In this document: positions 59,231 through 64,000 of the stretch, in pieces
Layout: every line of letters begins with the position of its first letter
How positions within the stretch are numbered: position 1 is the stretch's first letter
Assembly (NCBI RefSeq): GCF_001544095.1
Contig: NZ_BCPT01000001.1
Location: 248,001-312,000 of the forward strand
DNA length: 64,000 bases
DNA from: Enterococcus casseliflavus NBRC 100478
GTDB taxonomy: Bacteria; Bacillota; Bacilli; Lactobacillales; Enterococcaceae
Direction: 5' to 3'
The notes under the pieces: generated by a model
The model's database searches: none
What the model was told of the DNA's origin: nothing
The model's input: the letters and a program-made list of their open reading frames with translations, nothing else
Translations under genes and position numbers: made by a program

Positions 59231-61498
59231 TCAATAATTTCTCATTTTTTGGTTCATTTCACGGTATTGCCCTGGGGTCACACCCACTATTTTTCGGAAC
59301 TTTCTCGTATAGTTGGAAACATCATAATACCCATTGTTACGAATAATTTCTTTGATCGGCAAATCTGTTTCAATCAGTTCTTCTTTGATTTTTTTCAGCC
59401 GTAATTCTTGAATATATTTGGAGAAGGTTTTGCCGCTTTCTTTTTTTACAAAACGGCTGACATAAGAGACAGATACACCTACTTCCTCTGCCACAGATTC
59501 TAGCGATAGCTGAGAGGAATGATAATTTTCTTGAATAAAACTGAAGATTTTCTCATTCATTTCCGACTCGTCATCCAGCGGCTGTTTCTGCACCTTTGTA
59601 CAAATCTGCTGGGCAATCGTTAACAAGGCCGTCTGCAATTGATTCAAGCTGTTGAAATCGGCACTTTCAGAAGCAGTATGCAGTACCTCTGCCCCCACCA
59701 ATTCACCGCCGACTTGCGCGATCGTATTCAACAAGTAGTAGCCGTACATTTTTTGGACACGAGGCGAGGTCTGCTTGCTCTCGCCTTCTTCAATCAAACG
59801 TTGGATCGTTTCACTGGCAATTTCAATATTTCCTTGATTCAAGGCTTGGATCAATTTTAATTTTTGATTGTCTGGATAATTGATCGGTAAATGTTTGGTC
59901 TCTTGGGAAAGCTCCGCATAGTAGCTGATTTGCTTCCCTTGACTTCCTTGATTTTCCAGTGCCGCCAATCCTTCGATATACGATTCATTAATAGCCGTTA
60001 GTTGATCCACCGTCATCCCGACACCCATTGCGGGTGTTAGGGAGATCGCTTGGGTAATTTTTTCCGCGATAGCATCTACAATTTCTTTTTGTTTTTTGCC
60101 ATCAACAAAGCCAACGGTCAATGCCAGCATTTCTGTGGACAAAATTTCAGTGGCATATGCCGTATAATCAGCCTCTTTGATTTCTTCGATATAATCAATT
60201 AAAAATTTCTTATCCCCTTGCTTGGCTTTGGTATCAACAGTTTTCGTATCAATGGCGATCACAAAATAATTCGACTTAGGGAAACAAACATGGACAGCTT
60301 CCAAAAGCAGAGCCAATTCTTGTTCTGAACGGAAACGTCCACTCATTAATTTGCGCAATACTTGTTCTCTCGCATGGGGTGTTTGTAAACGAACTTCCTG
60401 ATGCAGTTCTTGGTGCTCTACCAAAAATGCCGCTAGCGTATTATGGACATCATCCATCGAATGAAGAGTCATTTTTGGATCACGATGAAACTCCTGAACC
60501 AGATTTTCTATTTTGCGAATCGGCCGATAACTGCGTAAACCAAGCATCACGACTGCGGTGATCCCCGTAAACAATATGGCGATAAATACTAGGACGAACT
60601 GTTCTTGCACACGGTTAACTGAAGCCAATGCTTGATTCGGATTGGCGACAGCTACGACCGAAATATTCAATTCTTTGTTGGCAATTGCTTGAACAAAATA
60701 CGTCGATTGTTCAAACCGCATTCGTCCTGTTTGAATGCCTTTTTTCATTCGCTCAGGATGATTTAAAAAGCGTGCTAACTCATCATTGGTGGTACTGGCT
60801 AATAACTGATACTCATCATTGATGATATAGGTATTGCTGAGCCCATCACTATTGCTTAAATCAAGGATTCTCTTCAAATTGTTTTCTTTGATTTCGTAGA
60901 TTGCTGCGCCGTAAACGGTCATTTCTTCACTTTGAATTGGAACGATATAAAAGAAACGCGAATATCGCTGTTCTCCACCAGCACCTTCCAATGTCAGTAA
61001 CGTCGGCGCTGGAGAGTCCAATTGTGCGACCAATTGAACTTGGTCCATATCGTTTTTTGGCAGTACCTTATTCAAGAATGTGTCGACTGACAGTGAGCCA
61101 ACGGTTGAATAAAGGGTCGCCGGGGCTTCTTTATAATATAAATAGACTTCTTCGACTAGATCGTTAGTGATTTTATATGTCTGCATCGCTTCTTTTGCTT
61201 CTTTAGTCAAGTAAGGATGCTGTAGGTATTTCAATGAAACAACATGATCATTGGTCATTTTTTGGGTCAGATAATTCAATTGAATAAATGTATTTTCTAA
61301 TGAATATTTCAATTGGATCAATTGATTTCTGGCCGTCAGCAGTACTTGTTCATTGATACTTTTGACAGATGTATCATACCAAATCCATGACACGGCTAAA
61401 AAAGGCACTAAAAACACGATTAAATAAGAGCTGATGGCACGAATGATTCCCCTAAATAGTTTTTGACGATTCTGTTCCGTGTACTTTCTCACTTGCAT
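59231..61498 (-). CDS. Membrane-spanning AraC-family regulator with extracellular sensor
   Basis: The protein has 755 residues. A first membrane segment (about 17-37) and a second (about 300-322) enclose an extracellular sensing domain of about 260 residues. A cytoplasmic middle region follows, then a C-terminal AraC double helix-turn-helix (SLESVAEEVGVSVSYVSRFV, then PIKEIIRNNGYYDVSNYTRKF). It is a one-protein analogue of YesM-YesN-type control, sensing glycans outside and switching operons inside. ATG 61498 has a weak AGGTG. It likely regulates the flanking glycan operons. Confidence 0.9.
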   Translation of the reverse strand: MQVRKYTEQNRQKLFRGIIRAISSYLIVFLVPFLAVSWIWYDTSVKSINEQVLLTARNQLIQLKYSLENTFIQLNYLTQKMTNDHVVSLKYLQHPYLTKEAKEAMQTYKITNDLVEEVYLYYKEAPATLYSTVGSLSVDTFLNKVLPKNDMDQVQLVAQLDSPAPTLLTLEGAGGEQRYSRFFYIVPIQSEEMTVYGAAIYEIKENNLKRILDLSNSDGLSNTYIINDEYQLLASTTNDELARFLNHPERMKKGIQTGRMRFEQSTYFVQAIANKELNISVVAVANPNQALASVNRVQEQFVLVFIAILFTGITAVVMLGLRSYRPIRKIENLVQEFHRDPKMTLHSMDDVHNTLAAFLVEHQELHQEVRLQTPHAREQVLRKLMSGRFRSEQELALLLEAVHVCFPKSNYFVIAIDTKTVDTKAKQGDKKFLIDYIEEIKEADYTAYATEILSTEMLALTVGFVDGKKQKEIVDAIAEKITQAISLTPAMGVGMTVDQLTAINESYIEGLAALENQGSQGKQISYYAELSQETKHLPINYPDNQKLKLIQALNQGNIEIASETIQRLIEEGESKQTSPRVQKMYGYYLLNTIAQVGGELVGAEVLHTASESADFNSLNQLQTALLTIAQQICTKVQKQPLDDESEMNEKIFSFIQENYHSSQLSLESVAEEVGVSVSYVSRFVKKESGKTFSKYIQELRLKKIKEELIETDLPIKEIIRNNGYYDVSNYTRKFRKIVGVTPGQYREMNQKMRNY

Positions 61499-61525
61499 CA
61501 CCTATTCTCTGTTATTTCAAAAGCT

Positions 61526-61539
61526 CAAAAACGCTTTCA
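61526..61539 (-). promoter_or_regulatory. CcpA cre-like site upstream of the AraC-type regulator
   Basis: On the minus strand TGAAAGCGTTTTTG matches the catabolite-response consensus at about 12 of 14 positions, 28 bases before the regulator start. It suggests carbon catabolite repression of the regulator and the second GH20. Confidence 0.55.
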
Positions 61540-61627
61540 TTTATCGGTACTTATTTAGGAGAAAAGAATGTATGATACTCTAATAAAATACGCTTTATTT
61601 TAATAAAAAACAATGCTTTTTTACAAG

Positions 61628-62518
61628 TTAGCTATCAGGCTTGTATTTTCTTAACCAGTTATAACAAGCGCCTAATAAATTTGATTCATTGCCAAAACGA
61701 CAGGCACAAATGTTTGGCACGATAACAGTACTTGGAATCTGTTCAGCAATCACAGCCAATCGTGCGTTTACTTGAGGGATCAAGAAACGGCTAGCACTGA
61801 TTCCACCACCAATCAAGATAATTTCCGGATCAATCATGTACTGCAGGCTATAGCAAGCTGCCGCCAGCTTATCGACAAAATCAGCGACCATTGGCAGACA
61901 TCGCGGATCTTGTTCTTGAACCAGTGTATCAATGCGCTGCCCATTGATTGTTGGATCTCCGATACGCTCTGCTGTTTCTTCCACAAGAGTTCTGGTTGAC
62001 CCTGCGATGCTCCAAAGTTCCCAATCCTTCGTTTCGGTCGGAAAAAGCATATAGCCAAACTCTCCTGCTAGTAAGTGTTTGCCGCGAACCAATTGATGGT
62101 TAATCATTAAGCCACCGCCAACGGATGTACCTAGGACAATTGTCGCAAAGGACGCACAATTTTGAGCGTGACCTAACCACTTTTCTGCCAATAACGCACA
62201 GTTGCCATCATTTTCGGCAGCCACTGGACATTGGTATGTGCTTCGCAAATGCCTAACCAGTCTTTTGCCAAATCCTTCATACAAAGGTGATGTCATCCCG
62301 ATTTCTTGGCTTCGTGGATCAACCAGTCCCGTTGAGCTAATAGCAATACCATCAAATGTTGCGGCATAGAATGCATCGATGTGTCGACATATGCGTTGCG
62401 TGACTGTGGCATATTCCTTGTTCATAGGAAATTGAGTCAATTGTCTGCGTTCCCCTTGACTATTCACTAACCCACATTTAATAGCAGTACCGCCAATATC
62501 AATTGCTAAAATCCACAT
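61628..62518 (-). CDS. ROK-family sugar kinase-like protein without zinc motif
   Basis: The protein has 296 residues. The N-terminal phosphate loop is LAIDIGGTAIKCGLVN, followed by DGIAISSTGLVDP near 72, VAAENDGNCALLAEKWLG near 112 (Asp of the active site), VLGTSVGGGLMIN near 140 and ILIGGGISAS near 250. The usual ROK zinc-binding cysteine cluster after the GEFG motif is absent (GEFGYMLFPTETKDWE). It has no N-terminal DNA-binding domain, so it is a kinase rather than a repressor. N-acetylmannosamine or another released sugar is a plausible substrate. ATG 62518 has GAGG. Confidence 0.85.
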   Translation of the reverse strand: MWILAIDIGGTAIKCGLVNSQGERRQLTQFPMNKEYATVTQRICRHIDAFYAATFDGIAISSTGLVDPRSQEIGMTSPLYEGFGKRLVRHLRSTYQCPVAAENDGNCALLAEKWLGHAQNCASFATIVLGTSVGGGLMINHQLVRGKHLLAGEFGYMLFPTETKDWELWSIAGSTRTLVEETAERIGDPTINGQRIDTLVQEQDPRCLPMVADFVDKLAAACYSLQYMIDPEIILIGGGISASRFLIPQVNARLAVIAEQIPSTVIVPNICACRFGNESNLLGACYNWLRKYKPDS

Positions 62519-63084
62519 TTTCTTGACCTCACAAGGCTTTCTTTTATCTTGCATTCAGTATACGCAACCAATGTTTTCGGCGACCATATGTATTTCTTGC
62601 AACAGTGTGTCAAATCCGCCCAAGCCATAAAAAACCCCGCAACGAAAGATATCTTGCATTTAGAAAGAATATACGTTGTACAGAAAGTGATAGCTTATCT
62701 GCTTATTTTTAAAACACTAAAAAGATCAGGTTTAACGCTCAGCTTCACAAAACTGTTCATCCTGCAAAGCAAAAAAGAAATCCATTAGATACGGTGCCTG
62801 AGAATTTTGTCAGCAAAGGAAACAGCTACCCTTTTTTTGAGATAAGCTATCTAGTTTATAAAACAAAAAACCGTCACGCATAAGACATCCTCTCATGCGT
62901 GATCGGCATTCTACTTAGTCATTGCTTTTAGAAATAGATCGAACGATTTTTTAGAACTTAGTTGCTGACTCTGGGTGTCACAACAGAAAATCTATTAGCA
63001 ATAAACTAACTTTGTTCTGTTCTTACACTCTGGACACTTATTGCTCATTTGAGTCATAAAACCTCAATAAACGCTTGTGCTCGT
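62519..63084. other. 566-bp intergenic region
   Basis: On the minus strand it contains a TATACT -10 for the ROK gene (complement of 62557-62562) and a terminator at 62864-62901. The plus-strand frame at 62549-62788 lacks a ribosome site and is rejected. Nothing else is recognised. Confidence 0.45.
62864..62901 (-). terminator. Probable terminator downstream of the flavodoxin gene
   Basis: CACGCAT (62875-62881, plus strand) and ATGCGTG (62895-62901) pair, with a T-run on the minus strand, 180 bases after the flavodoxin stop. Confidence 0.6.
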
Positions 63085-63621
63085 TCAATACAGTCCCTGC
63101 TCCAAATAATCCACCAACGGACCCAAGTACTTTTTATCTGTCCAATCACAATCTTGTCCGTTGGCTTCCATGAGTGCCTTCGTCTGTGGGTCATAGGTGT
63201 GCGGCGCTTTCTTAGCCGCAGCTTTTCTTAACATTTTCACTAAGTTTCGATCAAAGAAATTCATTTTGCTTTCCTGCCATTGTCCTCTGCCGTAAAAAAG
63301 GGGGATGTCCTTTATTGGACCCGTGAGATTCTGTTCTCTGAGTTTTTTCACAACATCTTCTTCAGGAGCAGAGGCTCCCACACAAAAGATAAGTATCTCT
63401 TTGTCTTTTAGCTGGTTGGTATTCTTTTTTAAAAAGGACAGTCCAGCAATACCCGATGCATAGATTCCCCCACAGAAGATAATTGTGTCATAATCCATTA
63501 CTTCAGCTATTTTCGCTTTTGGGGTTTCTAGGCTGGAAAAACCTGTTGCATCTTGAAGCCAGTGGACATACTTTTTGACAGCGCCGTATTTCGATTGATA
63601 AACAATCATGCCGTTTTTCAT
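63085..63621 (-). CDS. Flavodoxin-domain protein
   Basis: A 178-residue protein starting KNGMIVYQSKYGAVKKYVHWL, the flavodoxin phosphate-binding loop with S/K-Y-G (flavodoxin_5/HemG-like). The central strand DTIIFCGGIYASGIAGLSFL and ILIFCVGASAP complete the FMN fold, and the C-terminal part is lysine-rich. It probably shuttles electrons or acts as a quinone/oxidative-stress reductase. It follows the TetR-type gene by about 33 bases, so the two are likely one unit with the regulator controlling it. Confidence 0.82.
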   Translation of the reverse strand: MKNGMIVYQSKYGAVKKYVHWLQDATGFSSLETPKAKIAEVMDYDTIIFCGGIYASGIAGLSFLKKNTNQLKDKEILIFCVGASAPEEDVVKKLREQNLTGPIKDIPLFYGRGQWQESKMNFFDRNLVKMLRKAAAKKAPHTYDPQTKALMEANGQDCDWTDKKYLGPLVDYLEQGLY

Positions 63622-63654
63622 GGGGGAACTCCTCTCTGCAGTTAGGACTGCACC

Positions 63655-64000
63655 TTATGGTTTTGTGCCAGCTATTGCTTGTTCTAAAAACGTTTCGTAC
63701 GCTTTTTCCTGTTGTGCATAGATTTCATCTAGTGGAATACCAGGTGTCGTTACTGAGAAAATCGTACCGATTCCGATCGTGTAAATGAGCATATGCATGT
63801 GTAGCTGTTTGGCGGTTTCTATACTGATAGTCAAATCGGCGGCAATCCTTTGGGCTACTTGAGGATTCGTCTCCAACTGATACAGATCTTCTAATGACGA
63901 AACATTCGCTCTTTTTTGTAAGACAAAAATACTCAAAATATGGGGTTCTTCTTTCGCCAATTGCAAATACGCGTGTCCGGTACTGCGAAACAGATCCTGG
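63655..64000 (-). CDS. TetR-family regulator, C-terminal part (runs off the window)
   Basis: An open frame of 115 codons reaches the window end. The visible part is all-helical (SSLEDLYQLETNPQVAQRIA, then KQLHMHMLIYTIGIGTIFSV), like the ligand-binding C-terminal domain of TetR/AcrR regulators. The DNA-binding domain lies outside. It is upstream of the flavodoxin gene on the same strand. The family assignment is moderate because the N-terminal HTH is not visible. Confidence 0.65.
   Translation of the reverse strand, partial: QDLFRSTGHAYLQLAKEEPHILSIFVLQKRANVSSLEDLYQLETNPQVAQRIAADLTISIETAKQLHMHMLIYTIGIGTIFSVTTPGIPLDEIYAQQEKAYETFLEQAIAGTKP

Noticed and set aside
1-64000. tRNA, rRNA or CRISPR arrays
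   Set aside because: I looked for tRNA-like cloverleaf ends, rRNA segments and regularly spaced repeats and found none that I can support.

Overview
The window is a low-to-moderate GC Firmicute chromosome, most likely an Enterococcus of the casseliflavus/gallinarum type. This is inferred from the enterococcal-style infC-rpmI-rplT, pnp and rpsO genes, a complete mevalonate operon, a water-forming type NADH oxidase, a 211-residue Qnr-like pentapeptide protein, an LPXTG surface protein and many cellobiose/beta-glucoside genes. The species call is an inference; no rRNA is present.

Layout: 1-4.3 kb holds the end of an ECF transporter operon, a membrane-bound XRE regulator and an ABC exporter. About 4.36-21.8 kb is a strikingly AT-rich integrated element. 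It sits in the 3' part of rplT (ribosomal protein L20) between two 150-bp direct repeats offset by exactly 17,316 bp. The element supplies a new, slightly different C-terminus for L20; the displaced native 3' end and terminator lie at the far side (4279-4505). It encodes a tyrosine integrase next to attR, a primase-like replication protein, a serine resolvase, a short tyrosine recombinase, an LPXTG protein, several iteron-like and palindromic DNA arrays, two inverted paralogous copies of a promoter-plus-terminator small-RNA unit, a 465-bp duplicated non-coding block, and two unassigned cargo operons. I recognise no conjugation machinery.

The most unusual cargo is the operon at 4638-7269: a membrane protein whose C-terminal half carries the motif order of a GT51 peptidoglycan transglycosylase, a soluble Hanks-type Ser/Thr kinase, and a small protein. 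A second unknown three-gene operon (18190-20229) lies beside the integrase. Both are candidates for new defence or cell-envelope systems.

21.6-40.6 kb is mostly core chromosome: infC-rpmI-rplT with an L20-type leader, nox, the Qnr-like gene, a CorA-type transporter, a deoxynucleoside kinase, the mevalonate operon (mvk-mvaD-mvaK2-fni), a P1B-4 metal ATPase behind a Fur/PerR-like box, a cellobiose PTS permease with a GH1 enzyme, pnp, rpsO and an RpiR-type regulator.

40.6-62.5 kb is a glycan-foraging locus. A long minus-strand operon (GH29, two permeases, a lipoprotein binding protein, GH38, GH3, GH1) diverges from a plus-strand operon (YesL-like, GH20, small exported protein, GH29). These are followed by a second GH20, a membrane-spanning AraC regulator and a ROK protein. 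The enzyme set suggests import and intracellular trimming of host N-glycan-type oligosaccharides, resembling the pneumococcal complex N-glycan locus. The window ends with a flavodoxin and the C-terminal part of a TetR-type regulator.
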